DNA of 64,000 nt from NCBI GenBank assembly GCA_037042915.1, contig CM073193.1, positions 2,852,001-2,916,000 of the forward strand, in the 5' to 3' direction. Position numbers and translations under genes: made by a program. This stretch comes from Auricularia sp. M13. Taxonomy: Eukaryota > Basidiomycota > Agaricomycetes > Auriculariales > Auriculariaceae. Below are positions 21,369-33,188 of the stretch, in pieces (the stretch's first letter is position 1; every line of letters starts with the position of its first letter). The notes under the pieces were generated by a model. It was not told the origin of the DNA. It searched no databases and saw nothing but the letters and a program-made list of their open reading frames with translations.

Positions 21369-23509
21369 TCAGTCTGCGTAGAGCACGAGCTTCTCGGCCG
21401 TCTTGAGCCAGTGCGCGAGCTCCTCCTCGTCCAGCGGGTCGAACTTGCCCGTCATGCTATTGCGGTAGCGCAGCACACGAACCTCGTTCCCCAGCCGCTC
21501 GCGCACCTTCTCCATGAGCTGCCGGTGCGATACCCGCGGCGGCACGCGGATGGCAATCAGGTCGTCCGTGGCGCGGTCAAAGATCTTAATCTTGACATAC
21601 GCCGCCTGCGAGTTCGTCGCCGATATTGGCGGCGCGTTCGCGTTGCCGGCCGACGTGCGCGACGGCGGGCGCTGCTGCCCCAGCGCCGCGCTGCCGTATT
21701 GCAAGTTGACCGTGCCGTCGGGGTTTGACAAGTAGCCATCATATTGTATCTTGCCCAGCGAGTTGACAATGGGCCCCGTCGTGATGCCGTCAAACGGCGA
21801 CACCGTCCGCTGTAATGTGGACGGCGACGGCGGCCGCGGTTGCGAGTCCTGCCGCGACCGCGTGCCATTACTCCGACTAGGTGCGCGTTCGTGTTGCGAC
21901 GACCGTCCGTAGCCCTGATCGCGCTGGTCGCGCTCGTATTGAGACGTGCGCCCATAGCTCCCCTGGTCCTGTCGATCGTAGTCGTAGTAGCGCTGGTCAT
22001 TGTCCGCGACGCTCAGCGAGCGCATCTGGTCCGCGTACTGCTCTTCTTCCTGCTGCAGACCTACTTCCTCGGGCTGCAGCACAGGGTCAATCTCGACTTC
22101 AGCATCACCGGAACGCGGAGCAAAGAAGGTGCGGATGAGTTCGTGGCGCAGGATGTGTTCCGCGCCAATGTCGCGCAGCATTGTGAGGTTCCGGACATAC
22201 TCGTCCAGCTCGGTACAGCGCTCCGCCGTGACGATGGCATCGACCGACGGGACGGGACCGGGCATGTATGGGAGTATACGCGATGGAGGTTGATCAGGGT
22301 TGCTTGGAGGGGACGCACGTCCGGCTTCTACAGGGAAGGTGTCGAGGAGCGTAATTTGGAAATCGTAAAAGTCGTCGTAAACGCGGAAGAGTACAAGCTG
22401 CAGCGCCGGCAGAGGACCACCGCCATTTGGGTCCTCGGGCTGGAAGACAGCGTTTATGCGGAACCAGTACTCGCCGTTCTCGAAGTGGAATGACCCGACA
22501 TCGGCAGAAAACAGGATGCCCTCCGGGAGTATAGAGACGGGAGAGTCCTCCTCCTGCTGCTGGTCCATTGGTGGCGGCGCAGGGTCAGAATGCAGAGGCT
22601 CGGGCGGTCCCACGCTCGAAGGTGGCGAAGGATACGGAGCCGCGTTGGTGCTGTTCCGCGAACCAGGCCCTTGGGGAGCGTACGGGCTGTTAGGGACTGG
22701 GCCGTACGAGGGATCATCGATAACGCCTAGCGGGATGCTCGCGGCCTTGTACTGGTTCATGGCCTTTTTCCATTCCTCGACGAGAGGGATTTCGCCGCGG
22801 TCAAGCAGGGCCATGATGTCCTCAATGGGCTGGCCGGTCGCGGGGTCGCGCATCTCGACGAACGAGATGGGGATGAGGCCCGGGCGTCCGAGTTTGCCGA
22901 TGGGCTTGCCCACAAACCACTCGCGGTTCGACTGCGCGACGATGGTGATGGCCTCGCCTGCGCGGGCGTCCAGCTCGTCGGGGCGTTCTGCGGCAAAGTC
23001 GTGCATGACAATGGCATAGTACGTCTGCTTGCCGTTGTTCGGGCTGACGGGGCTCGCGCCTGGACCGCTGCCGCTGCCTGCGCGGGGGGCGGCGGATAAG
23101 GTGTTCCGCGGGCCTGCGGTAACGGTCGCTACGTTGCTGCGGGGTGTGTTAGCACGTTTGGGAACGAGTGTGGGCGTCTGGGCGGGACGCACGCAGCATT
23201 GGCCTTGCCGAATTCTTCGAAGACGTTCCTGGGCACGAGACCGCGGGCACCAGTCATTGGGTTGTGGGCTTCATACCACTGCGAGTTGCCGCGATCGACG
23301 TCGCGGACGACGTGGAAGAAGTCACCCTTGGTGAAGCTGAGCTCCTGCGGGGCCTGGGAGCGGTAGGATTGGACGGCCTTGATGACCCGGGTCGGTGGTT
23401 GCAGCGCCGACGGCGGCTTGGAGACCGGCGGCAGCGACAGCGGCGTGGATATGCGCACGTTTCCAGACGGCGGGTCCTTGTTAACGAGCGAGCGGCGAAG
23501 GGACTTCAT
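21369..23509 (-). CDS. BEM1: Cell-polarity scaffold Bem1/Scd2
   Basis: Scaffold that ties activated Cdc42 to its exchange factor Cdc24 and to PAK kinases at growth sites. Two exons, 23193-23509 and 21369-23136, give 694 residues. Domains in order: SH3-1 (about 44-100; VIKAVQSYRSQAPQELSFTK, GARGLVPRNVFEEF), SH3-2 (about 145-203; YAIVMHDFAAERPDELDA, GRPGLIPISFVEMRD), a PX domain (about 325-455; FHFENGEYWFRINAVF, LFRVYDDFYDFQITLLDTFP) and a C-terminal PB1 domain (about 610-694; AYVKIKIFDRATDDLIAIRV, DPLDEEELAHWLKTA). A low-complexity Tyr/Gln/Arg/Asp region separates PX and PB1. All four diagnostic domains are in the canonical order and the frame is intact. The 56-nt intron lies between the SH3 domains. 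Confidence 0.97.
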
Positions 23510-23821
23510 GGACAGCGAACGGCTAGGTACAGTGCAAGAGCGAGACAACCAAGAACCAAGTGCCCGCCGGACTCTGCCGACGCTCCGGCACACTCCTTCC
23601 GCGACCCAGTCAAAGCGCTGCACTGTGCACAGCTGTCGGCCGCTCTCACTGCTCAGCAGTGCAACACTCACAGTCACAGCGGCACGGCGGCGGGGACAGT
23701 TATTAGACTCAGGCATAGAAGTTCAGATCATTGCATGCGTATAGAATTTTGGGGGCGTGCGACATGACAGGACAATAAGGAATGCATGGACCCTACGAGT
23801 GCGCTCTGCACAACGAAAGAA

Positions 23822-24343
23822 TCACTCGGCGGCGGCGCCTGTTGCCCGTGCTGAACATGAATTCAGTCAGATGAAACGAACAAAACAAGGGAAAATGAAA
23901 CGCACTGTAGATGAGCTGGCCCGAATGGTGCACAATACGCTTGATCTGGCCCTCCTGCTCGAGGTGGCGGATGGCTACGCGTGCCAACGAGCCGCCGATT
24001 TTCAGGCGCTCAATGAGGATGGACTGCGAGATGAAGCGGAAGGTCGGGACTTCCTTGTTGATGCGGTCGTACGTCGCCTTGTCGAGGACAACGGCGTGCT
24101 GGGCCTTGTCCTTGACCTTGCCCTTCGACCACTTCTTCTTCTTGGCGGACTTGCCGCCACCACTGGGCTTTGTCGACGCTGCCGCTTTAGCTTTGGCCTA
24201 CGAATCATCAGCATCACGCAACGACGGCGAGAGAAATGGGGAAGCATGGGGCGGCTCGCACACATGGCGACCATAATGCGCCCAGATAGCGCGTGCGACG
24301 AGCCAAACCCCAGGAAATGTGAGAGAAATAATATGCTCACCAT
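23822..24343 (-). CDS. RPS25: 40S ribosomal protein eS25
   Basis: Component of the small ribosomal subunit head. Three exons: 24341-24343, 23906-24197 and 23822-23850, giving 107 residues. The first exon is only the initiator ATG, followed by a 143-nt intron that ends tgattcgtag before AKAKAAAS. Then come the Lys-rich arm ([19 protein letters not shown]), [36 protein letters not shown] and the winged-helix end [20 protein letters not shown]. The last intron (55 nt) splits Thr of LIYT; skipping it would replace the short true tail RATGAAAE with about 25 foreign residues. Frame intact. An ATG-only first exon is common in fungal ribosomal protein genes. Confidence 0.95.
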
Positions 24344-24538
24344 AGGCGACGACGACCAAAGAAGGGTGAGTTTGTGGATGCCGACCGGTAAATTCCGCAC
24401 TAAGAAGGTTTGCGAACGGAATCAGATTTGGCGCCCACATTCCCACGGCAAGGCAGCACAGCCTCTGCTTTACGGTGCGCACGATTGGCCGCCACAGACA
24501 GCTGCTCTATTACCGTTCGTTGGCCGCATCCACTTACA

Positions 24539-26391
24539 ATGAGTCCAGTACGAAACACTGTTGACCGATCAGGAAAAGGGCACTGTTGAACGCGTTCTCA
24601 GGAGACCAGTAGTGCCCCTGCGCGCACAGGAAGCAAAGCGCCAGTCACTCTGGCTATCGTGGGATGTGGCCAACGCGGCAAGGTTGGCACTCCAGTTGCC
24701 AGCCCGCCATCTCCGAGCATTATTGAAGTGCCCACGCCTATCGCTAGATCTATGCCTCATATGCGCTCTCGCATCCCGCGCTCTGCACCGTCGTCGCCTT
24801 CGCCGAGCCGCGCCCGCGCACGCGCCAGCAATTCGCGGCCAGGTTCGCGATCGCGGCCGAGCGCGTCTTTGAGACGTACGAGGCGTTGCTCGAGGCGAAC
24901 ACGCGCCACAGAGCGCAGACGGGGAAGCGCATCGCGGATGCAGTGGTGATCGCCGTGCACGACAGCCTGCACTCCGCCGTCGTCGCCGCCTTCGCGCGGG
25001 AGCGGTTCGACATCCTGTGCGAAAAGCCCATGGCGACCAGCATCGCGGATTGCATCAGGATGGCGGATGCCGTGCGCGCTGCTGGTATTATTTTTGGCTG
25101 TGGTCACGGTCCGTGCCAGCCAGCACGCCTCCCCCTCTCATACTCATTGGAACTCGTGCCAATAATGCAAATCTCACATCTCAGTGATGCGATACTCCCC
25201 GTACGTCCAGGAGATCTCGGACATCGTCTTCTCCGGTAGACTGGGCGAGCTCGTCAACGTCGTGCATGTGGAACCTGTCGGATACTTTCATTTCGCGCAT
25301 TCGTACGTGCGGGGGAACTGGTGCAGCGAGAAAACGAGCTCGTTCTCGCTCATGACAAAGAGCTGCCAGTACGTCCATTCTGTCTCCTGCTTCTCCGCCG
25401 ATCTGATTGTTTCCTCCCAGCGACATCGACCTCCTCTGTCACTGGTTCAAGGGCCAAACGCCCGTCCGCGTCTCGTCATTCGGCTCCCTCAGTCATTTCC
25501 GCAAGTCCGGTAAACCGGCCAAGGCGGGAGCGGCCACGCGCTGTTTGGCCTGCCCTGCTGAGAAGGAGTGCGCATACAGTGCGAAGAAAAGTGTGTGCGG
25601 CCCCTATTCGTGCTATCTCGAAACGCCCAACTGATCGACTTCTTCTTGACTTCGTTCTCGATTAATCTCCCCGTCCATTGCCACAGTCTACCTTGATCCG
25701 GTCTCGCAAGGGAACACCGGGTGGCCCGCAGATACCATTACAGATGGACCACCGGACATAGAGAATGTCACCGAGGCCCTCAATTCCTCAGCGTACGGTC
25801 TATGCGTACACGAGAGCGCGAACGACGTGGTCGACCATCAGGTACAGTACTTTACAGCAGCGCAACCAATCGCCGTGCCAGTGGTTATTCATCGACGGAC
25901 GGGGATTTAGGTTGTCAACATCGAGTTTTCGACGGGCGCGACGGTGTCCTTTACCATGGTGGCGTTCACGTCTCTCATCTGCCAGCGACAAACACGGATG
26001 CACTTCGCGACGGGGAAATTGTCGGCGACGGCCTGACGTTCACCGTCACCGATTTCTCGACGGGCGAGAGCAAGCTTCACACGCCGATCAACCACGGCGG
26101 AGGCCATGGTGGTGGAGACCTCGGGCTTAGCGAGGCTTTCGTGAGGGGCGTTGCGGAACAACGGCAGGAGGCGCTGGGGACTGACGGTGAGTTCGCTGAA
26201 GACATGAAGACAAACGGTGTAATCACAATTCTGACTGAGATGCTTTTTGCGCAGTCGATGAGGTGCTCAAGAGTCATCTTACCGTGTTTGCGGCTGAGAA
26301 GAGCAGGAGAGACGGGCAAGTTGTGGATTGTGCGCTATTTGAGAGCAGCATGCGGGAGAAGGTTGCCAATGGCCTGGATGCCACCCTCTGA
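24539..26391 (+). CDS. Gfo/Idh/MocA family NAD(P)-dependent oxidoreductase
   Basis: Rossmann-fold dehydrogenase of the glucose-fructose oxidoreductase/inositol dehydrogenase family; substrate probably a sugar or sugar-like alcohol. Eight exons: 24539-24547, 24602-24682, 24748-25108, 25185-25368, 25421-25590, 25687-25841, 25911-26186, 26255-26391. The nucleotide-binding motif is VTLAIVGCGQRGK; the catalytic-domain signatures are DILCEKPMATS and, after GCGH, MRYSPYVQEISDIV; then MTKSCHDIDLLCHWF, which has the usual D-x3-H-like pair, CxxC-like CLACPAEKEC, and YLDPVSQGNTGWPAD. Exon 1 codes for MSP only. A one-base deletion near 26008 breaks TRMHFA from GEIVGDGLTFTVTDF; the exon total is one base short of whole codons, consistent with this. 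Divergent from eS25, 195 bp apart. Confidence 0.9.
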
Positions 26392-27154
26392 GCCACCGCT
26401 CCTGCAAAGTGTACTAGTAGTTTGAATGTCTTAGCGATGCATACATACTATGAACTGCCGTCGAGACGTCACCACGCGTCGACTTCAGGTGATATTTTGC
26501 CAAGTGCAATTTCGAAACAGGTGAACAACGTGGAATTCGTAGCGAGAACCGCAGCCTAGTACCGCAGTTGTGCACATTAACCTGAGGTGCAATGCTCATG
26601 GCTTTCGCGGCCGCTATAGTATATGCGCATTTTAGCGATGCATCATTCGGTGATGATGCATATAAAGCCGACGTGAACTTCACCTCGAAAGCAAAGGGTG
26701 AGAAAACCTTGTATTAATCTCTTAATAGACACACACCTGGCAGTTCACAGTTCTGGCCCTATGACTATAAGATTCTTATCGGCATGGGTGTGCATTTGAT
26801 GTGCATGCAAGATTGCCTCCGGAGGACAATAGAAAGTAACTCTACCTCCAACCATGACCATCTTGCGCCTACTGGAATCACTGTCCAACGATGCCTATCC
26901 GCCGTAGGACGTGCTCGCTGTCGCGACGGGCCACTGGGGTCGCTGGCGGGTGATGGGTGTGTACGTCTGTGAGGATTCCCACGGTTCGATGATCACGTGA
27001 GCGGCTTTTATAGCAGAGTCGGGGTTTCGTCGTCGCCCGCCTTTTCCGCCTCACGCCTGTCCTTACGCCCCAGACCGCCCGAGTCCAGTAGGCACCGTCT
27101 GCCTGCCGCCACGCCCCACGCCGCCACGAACGTCGCCCAAGACCGTCAAGAACG
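26392..27154. other. Intergenic with short repeats and a hairpin
   Basis: No gene seen. An exact 12-mer ttagcgatgcat occurs at 26431-26442 and 26632-26643; the second copy overlaps an inverted repeat ATGCATCA (26638-26645) / TGATGCAT (26654-26661) with an 8-nt loop, followed by ataaag. A TATA-like ctatagtatatg sits at 26614-26625. The GC-rich leader before the ATG at 27155 is probably the 5' UTR of the next gene. Confidence 0.45.
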
Positions 27155-30100
27155 ATGAACTCGCTCAGCATCACAGTCGCCCTCGGGCTCGTGTCCTTCG
27201 TCTCGTCCATGTTCGTCCTCTTCCGCCTCCTGCTCCCCATTTTGCCCCCGCACCCGCTTTCGCGCCGTGTGCCGCCCGTGAGTGCCCGCCAGCCAGCCCA
27301 GCCTGGTCCCATTTAACAGCATTTTAGTCTGCGTTCGGCCTGCCCAACTTCGGATCCCTCTCTCCGGCCGACAAGAGTCACATCTACTTTGCCTGCATCG
27401 ACCTGCTCGCCCTGGCCGTCTTTGTCTGGCAAGTCGCAGAGGAGCAGTACGCGCCCGCCTCCATCAACGTCGCCGACGACGCTGCCGGCGCTGCCCGGCT
27501 CTGGTTCGCGACGACAGCCCGCCAGACCTGCCTCTGCATCGTGCTCTTGCTCGCCGTTGTCCAGATCCGCCAAGGCCGTACCGTGACCCTTGGTCCCTAT
27601 CACACCTACCTTCTCGTGCCATCCATCCTCGTCGTGGCCGTCGCCACCACTGCCGCCGCCGTGTTTGCCATCGTTGGCGTGCCTTCGCTGTTCATTGGCA
27701 TCACGGCGTACAGCATCACGCTGGCAGTGGCTTCGTCTGCAGCTTTCCTTACGCTTGTGCATACTATCGTCCGTGTCCGTCGCCATCTTTCCGCGCTGGA
27801 CGACAACTGGCCGCCGGTCAAGGAAAAGCGCAAGGGCAGCTTCGCCACCGAGGACATTGAAGCCTTGAAGGAAGGCAGCTCCTGGATCACCTCCCACCGC
27901 AGCTCGAGGCACAACTCCGTTTCCTCTTTTGCCTTTTCCGTCCGCTCTGCTCTCCCGTCCTCACACAACTCCTCAGCACGTGATCGCAACAGGCTCGTGG
28001 GCTCAACCGCGACGCTGCCGATGACCAAGAACGCTTATTGGTTCGGCCCTGCGTCTTCCTCCGAGCTCATCGCCCCTCCGGTCCCAGCGCTTCCAGAGCA
28101 ATACCAGGAGCCCGCCTCTCCCATCATATCCGACCACGACAGTCACCATGACCCGTTCCGCCGTGACGAACCTCGTTTCCCACGCATTCCCAAGTCTTCC
28201 TCCAACTCCTGGCTCACCGAGCCGTCCGTCAGCCAGCCCACGATGTCCGAGTTCAGCTTCCCTACCACACGCCCGTCTTCGCCTGCGCCTTTCCGCGGGC
28301 CGTCGTCCGGTGACCTGCTTCCCGCCTCCGCTACCACTGTTGCTTTCGCGCCGATGCCCCAAGGCCGCGTCCTTGGTGGATACAACTACATCCCAGAGTT
28401 GGACAACCGCATCAAGGGACTTTCCAGCGGCACTCTTGCGCCGAACAGGGATGCACCGACGTCTGCCCTGCGTGCAGTCGGCTGGATCTCCGTCATTCTT
28501 GTTCCTATCGTAAGTCTTTTTTTCTTCAAGTCGCATATTCTCTTTCTAACAGAAGTTCAGCTCCTCGCAGCGCCGTACTTGCTCTACGCCTCCGCCCATC
28601 CCACCAATGTTCCAGATGCGCTCTACATCTTGCTGGTTCTTTCCGTGACGATGTCGTCTCCGCTTCTTGCGCTGAACCTATTGCTGCACTCTCCAATGCC
28701 GCTGCCTGCGACGCTCTTCCCGTCGAGCGACCGCACGAAGATCACCCCGCTCATCTTGCCTTCGCGCAGCGGTAGCACCAACCCTTACGGCAGCTCGCGC
28801 GCCAACACCCCCACTGTGATTGAGGGCCGCCGCAGCGGTGACATCTGGCTTGAGCGCGGCGACGCCGTGGATGGCCAGTCGCGAATTGAACGCATCTTTG
28901 CGATGACCTCCCGCACACCCAAGCTCTCAGTCCTGCCAAGCGAATGCACAGAGACGCCGCAATTGACACCGCCGCTTCCCATGCAAACGCGCGAGTACAA
29001 CGACATGACGATCTCCATGTCCGAGGGCTCAGGCTTCGCGGTCGAGGAGCCTTCCGGCACCGCTCGGAACGGCAAGCCCGTGCGTTCTATGCGCCATGAA
29101 GTCGTGTCCAAGGCGTCGTCCTACTACACGAATGCCCCGTCCACCAAGGAGGAGATCCGCATCGCGCAGCGCCATTACTCCGCCATGGCCATGACCGTTT
29201 CGCTGCCGCCGTCGGCGCCGCAGTCGCTCAATGGCGACCACCAGGTGCAGGTGCTCAAGCACACTTCTGCCTCGCACTCGCGCTCGCAGTCGACCTCGTC
29301 CGCAGTCGTTAAGCGCGCCAGCGTTTCCACCCCGCGTCATTCGCGCTCGCACAGCGCAAGCTCCGCGGTGCAGACCTTCCCGCACAGCCCGACGCCGCCG
29401 CCAGACTCGCCGCTGCCCCCGACGCCCGATAGCCTTGTGCGCGCGCGCATCCGCCACGTCCGCGCCAAGTCGTCCTCCTCGCAGTACTCGTTCAGCCCCG
29501 TCACGGCCACCACGCAGATTGACGGCCTCTCCGCTGGCATGCTCCCCCTGCTTGTTCCGGGTCTCAAAGTCAGCAAGAACATGGTCGCCAACGATGACTG
29601 GGCGCGCGCTGCTATGTCTCCGGCACAGCGAGTCGCGCAGGAGGCGTCGGTGCCTCGTCCTGTTCAGTCGCAGACCCTGCCCAAGTCGACGAAGATCACT
29701 GCTGCCAAGACGAGCACGGGCAGCACCGTCTATCCGCACTCGATGTCTGTCTCGTTCTCTTCGCCCGAGCACCATTCCACGCCGCCTGTCCGCCAGGTTC
29801 GTAATTCAAGGAGCCGCTCGTTGCACTACAGTCTCCCGTCGTAAGTGTTGCATTGCTCCCACGGTCTACGATGCTCGATGCTAATTTTTTCGCCAGGCTT
29901 GGTCTCAGCAAGGGCGCTAACTTCATCAGCGAAATCGCCCAGGCGCTCACTCAGAATAACCAGAACATCCGGAAAGACGACAGCAGGCGCAAGACGATGC
30001 ACGGTGCCGGTGCGGAATACGAGCAGCTGCTCCGCGCCGGCGGACGTCCCAAGTCGAACGCTTCATCGCGGGCGCAGTCGCGCGAGCCCTCTGTTGCGCC

Positions 30101-31018
30101 GTCCCGCGGACATTCGCGCGCGGCTTCTCGTGAGCGCGTCGAGCGTGCCGCACCGTCGGTGACCCCATCTCCCGAGTTCATGACTGCGCTCGAGTCTGTG
30201 CCCAGGACGCACCCTGTCAACAAGCACAAGCGCACGTTCTCTGCAGGCACCTTTGGCAGCAACCGCTCTCGCAATCGCTCCAGGTCGCCCGCTCCCGCGC
30301 CTGAGCGCCAGCGCCCTGCCCCGCCTGTTGTGGGTATCGACCTTGACGACCCGTTCGTGACACCCTCTATCACGCCGACGTCTGCCGTGTTCCCAGACAG
30401 CGTTAGCGACGCAGGGAGTATTCGGTCCACGCGTCGCGTGCCGGTGAACACGAATGGGGAGCGTCCGCGCGCATTCCATCTCCCGACTACGTCCAGCTCC
30501 CGTCCCCATCGTCAATCATTTACATCAAGAGCCACGAGGATGTTCAGGCGGCGCGGCCGCAATCCACGGTCTCCCGCACATCGTTCGCTGTGCTCGAAGA
30601 ACCTGAAGAACCGATCAAGTCCCCAGTCTCTCCTTGGGAAGGCATCCTCTCCGCTGCCGGCGCACTTGTCAATCGGGCGGGTTCGCAGTCGCCCGAGGAA
30701 TCGAAGAAGCAGCTGCGCCCTCTGCGCCTGTTGCAGGACCGCGATCCCAATGCACCCGCCAGCCCCGTCATGGAACCCAGTGGCAAGCCTGTACGCCCGC
30801 TCGTCGTCAAGAAGCGCAGCGGAGGCAAGCAAAACGAGAACTCGAGCTCGGTGAGCAGCGCGTCACCAGGAAGCAGAACCCTGCGCCTCGTGCGTACGGC
30901 GACGGCTAAGGCACGCGCCAAGTGGCAGGAGCAGGAGTCCCTCCCTGCCGTCGTCATCCGCGCGCCATCGAACGCGTCCACCGTGGGCTTCCATCGCATC
31001 AGCCGTGACTATGCTTAA
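27155..31018 (+). CDS. Large multi-pass membrane protein of unknown function
   Basis: Not recognised beyond being a long basidiomycete-type membrane protein, about 1,235 residues. Exons 27155-27277, 27328-28509, 28561-29840, 29897-31018. The N-terminal 230 residues carry about six helices (ALGLVSFVSSMFVLFRLLLP, CIDLLALAVFVWQV, TCLCIVLLLAVVQI, YHTYLLVPSILVVAVATTAA, LFIGITAYSITLAVA). Another pair lies around exons 2-3 (ALRAVGWISVILVPI, then LLAAPYLLYASAH, ALYILLVLSVTMSSPLLALN). The rest is a Ser/Arg/Pro-rich disordered tail with many SPxx sites. The 51-nt intron 28510-28560 is a multiple of three without a stop. A one-base deletion near 30483 separates PRAFHLP from DYVQLPSPSSIIYIKSHEDV; the exon sum is one base short, consistent with this. 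Confidence 0.82.
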
Positions 31019-31706
31019 CCCCACACCCAATACTACCACGCCAGCCACGATCCTCCAGGATTATTGCTATTGCTTTACCTCTATGTCTCGCTCTCCCCGA
31101 TGTCTCGCTATTCATCCATCTATCCATCCACCTATCTCGCTCCATGCTCTACCCATATGCTCATTGCTCTTTACGCTGCGCTTTTTTCCACCCACGCTCG
31201 CGCTCTCCACGTTGATCGTCATCATCGCACCGCTTTCTTTGCACAACCCCCACGTTATTGACGAACCCCGAGGCCGCTGGGCTAGGCTCGCCCTCACACG
31301 AACGTCACTACGCTTTCGTTAACCCAGCGGCCTTGGATAGGTTTAGCTGTCATGCGGCTCATGGACGCTTTCTCCCCCTGCTCTTTTGTCGCGCTCTGAT
31401 TCTGATATTCGTTGCTGTCGATCCGCACGTATGTCGTCTCGCTCTCTCTTACGGTCTTGCTTTCTTGTCGCTCCCTAGCGGAGTCATGGAATTTTATGCA
31501 GAAACTTTGAAAGGATCTCACGCGTGTGACTTGAAGTCATGAGTACATTGGAAGTCGACATCCAGGGGAAATGCATTCAAGGTGCTGAAAGCCTGAAGCA
31601 ATATGAAAATAATACAGGAGCAGTTCTAGTATGAGTACATGGGGCACTTCGTGGTGAGCGCAGAGCCGGCAGCCGCACAGGTGAATGCTTGGTGTTTTCG
31701 CGAGGA
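31019..31706. other. Convergent 3' flanks, no gene seen
   Basis: 0.69 kb between two converging genes. It contains pyrimidine-rich sequence and a long inverted match: ccgaggccgctgggctaggc (31267-31286) faces a related block aacccagcggcctt at 31321-31334, giving a stem on gccgctgggc/cagcggcc about 45 nt apart. This could fold in the 3' UTR. No reading frame is convincing. Confidence 0.4.
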
Positions 31707-33158
31707 TTACGATCCAAAAACGCTGATCCAGCCCATCTTCGGGTCCGGCGCGTGCTCGCCACAGTAGGCGAGGATATGTTTCGAAGGATGCCAGGCTACA
31801 GCCTGGGCAGCTGTTATGCCGGGTACACGGTGCATGACCTGACCTGTCTCTGACGAGACCTAGCATAATGATTAGCGCTGCCGCCCATCGGGTAAAAAAG
31901 GGACGCACAAGCTCTACGTATGGATGGTCGCCGGCAATAGCTAGATATTCGCCGTCGTACGAGAAGCTCAGAGCGTTGACTGTCGTTCTGCGAGTATCTG
32001 TCAGTCGCACGCTGCTGTAGGCGTACGGGCTAGGCGTACTCTGTACTGGAAAATGCGCGCACAGGCAGCCACTGCTCCAGGTCTATCAGGCTCACTATGG
32101 AGTCTGCACCGCCGGTCGCAAGATATCTATGGAAGACGTTAATGAAATGCCATATCATGCAGCTGGTGCGAACAGACTCACTTTCCCCTTGGATCCAGCG
32201 CAAGAGCATAACAGTGACCGACATGTGCCGTCGTCTTGTCGAGCACCTCTAAAGATGGATATTCAATAACGCGAATACTGCCATCCGTCCCGCCTGTGAA
32301 TATAGCAGAGCCGGTGTGCGCCCACACGGCAGACATGGCAATTATCTGAGACAGCTTTCGTCAAAGTCGATTCTGTAGGTATTGGGCACGCAGCATACCG
32401 AGCCAGGCGCGGGACGGGCGGGCTCGTTGTAGCTCCATAAGGGTTTGCCCTCGGGTGTTGTGGAGTCGCCTAGCTTGATGAATGAGAGCCGGTCGTCGTC
32501 GTCCAGCATGAGGATGCGCTTTCCCGTTGGACAGAACTGGATATTGAGCGGTCTTCTTGTCAACGCAAAGTTTTGTATAGGTTTAGGTTCTATAACAGGG
32601 AGACTCAGTAAGCCATCGCAATGCGGCAGGGAAAGACATACGTCGTACGTCCCAGAACGCGACCTTCATATCCTTGCGACTTGCAGAGCACAAAATCTCA
32701 GGATGCGTTGGGTCCCAGGATATGCACTCGACATGGCTACCGTGAGCACCGGAAAGCGAGGTGGTGCTGCGGACTTCGAGCTGTTGGATAATGTCGGCGC
32801 GGGACGTTCAATGCAGGCGGGATGTCTTGGACGGACGCACGCTGCGTTCGGGCTGCCAGACGCGCACGCTGCGCTCGTATCCGCACGACGCGAGATATTT
32901 TCCGTCGCAGCTCCATGCAACAGCCAGCACGGCGTCCTTGGTGCTCAGTCGCGTGTCTCGAGGCCGCCAGGCTGGGAAGTTGGGCGGCTGCACAAGGACC
33001 GTCAGTCGCGATGAGAGCGGGCGTATTACGGGTCGCATACGCACTATTATTTGGCGCGAGGGAAAAGACGCGTAATTGGGTACGTGCACCGTCGAGACCG
33101 GCGCGGCTTTCTCAGCGACGGCGGTCCCATTCACGGCGGTGGAGGACGTGGAAGACAT
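31707..33158 (-). CDS. THO3: THO complex subunit 3 (TEX1), WD40 protein
   Basis: Beta-propeller subunit of the THO/TREX complex, coupling transcription to mRNA export in the nucleus. About eight exons. The ATG at 33158 opens MSSTSSTAVNGTAVAEK; WD repeats follow: VLAVAWSCDGKYLASCGYER, SLSGAHGSHVECISWDPTHP with ILCSASRKDMKVAFWDVR, a conserved central blade RPLNIQFCPTGKRILMLDDD, AVWAHTGSAIFTGGTDG, GHCYALALDPRG, YLATGGADSIVSLIDLEQWL, TTVNALSFSYDGEYLAIAG and the end AQAVAWHPSKHILAYCGEHA, then GWISVFGS-stop. The order of blades and LIDLEQWLP fit THO3 better than other WD proteins. Its start is 30 bp from the start of the divergent hydrolase gene. The donor after WQPERSV is uncertain by a few nucleotides. 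Confidence 0.92.
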
Positions 33159-33188
33159 GGCTCGGACCGATAACTCCGGCGCGTCGCA
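33159..33188. promoter_or_regulatory. 30-bp gap between divergent start codons
   Basis: THO3 (minus) and the hydrolase (plus) begin 30 bp apart, so their promoters must overlap each other's 5' UTR or coding region, or one gene uses a later ATG. The gap itself is too short to hold two conventional core promoters. Confidence 0.6.

Noticed and set aside
21840-22493. Plus-strand 217-codon frame opposite BEM1
   Set aside because: BEM1 PX and PB1 domains on the minus strand are unambiguous.
8000-23509. RhoGDI and Bem1 as a functional Rho-pathway cluster
   Set aside because: They are separated by 13 kb and six unrelated features; proximity is most likely chance.
29029-29775. Minus-strand 248-codon frame inside the 27-31 kb gene
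   Set aside because: Arg-rich antisense shadow of a Ser/Pro-rich coding exon.
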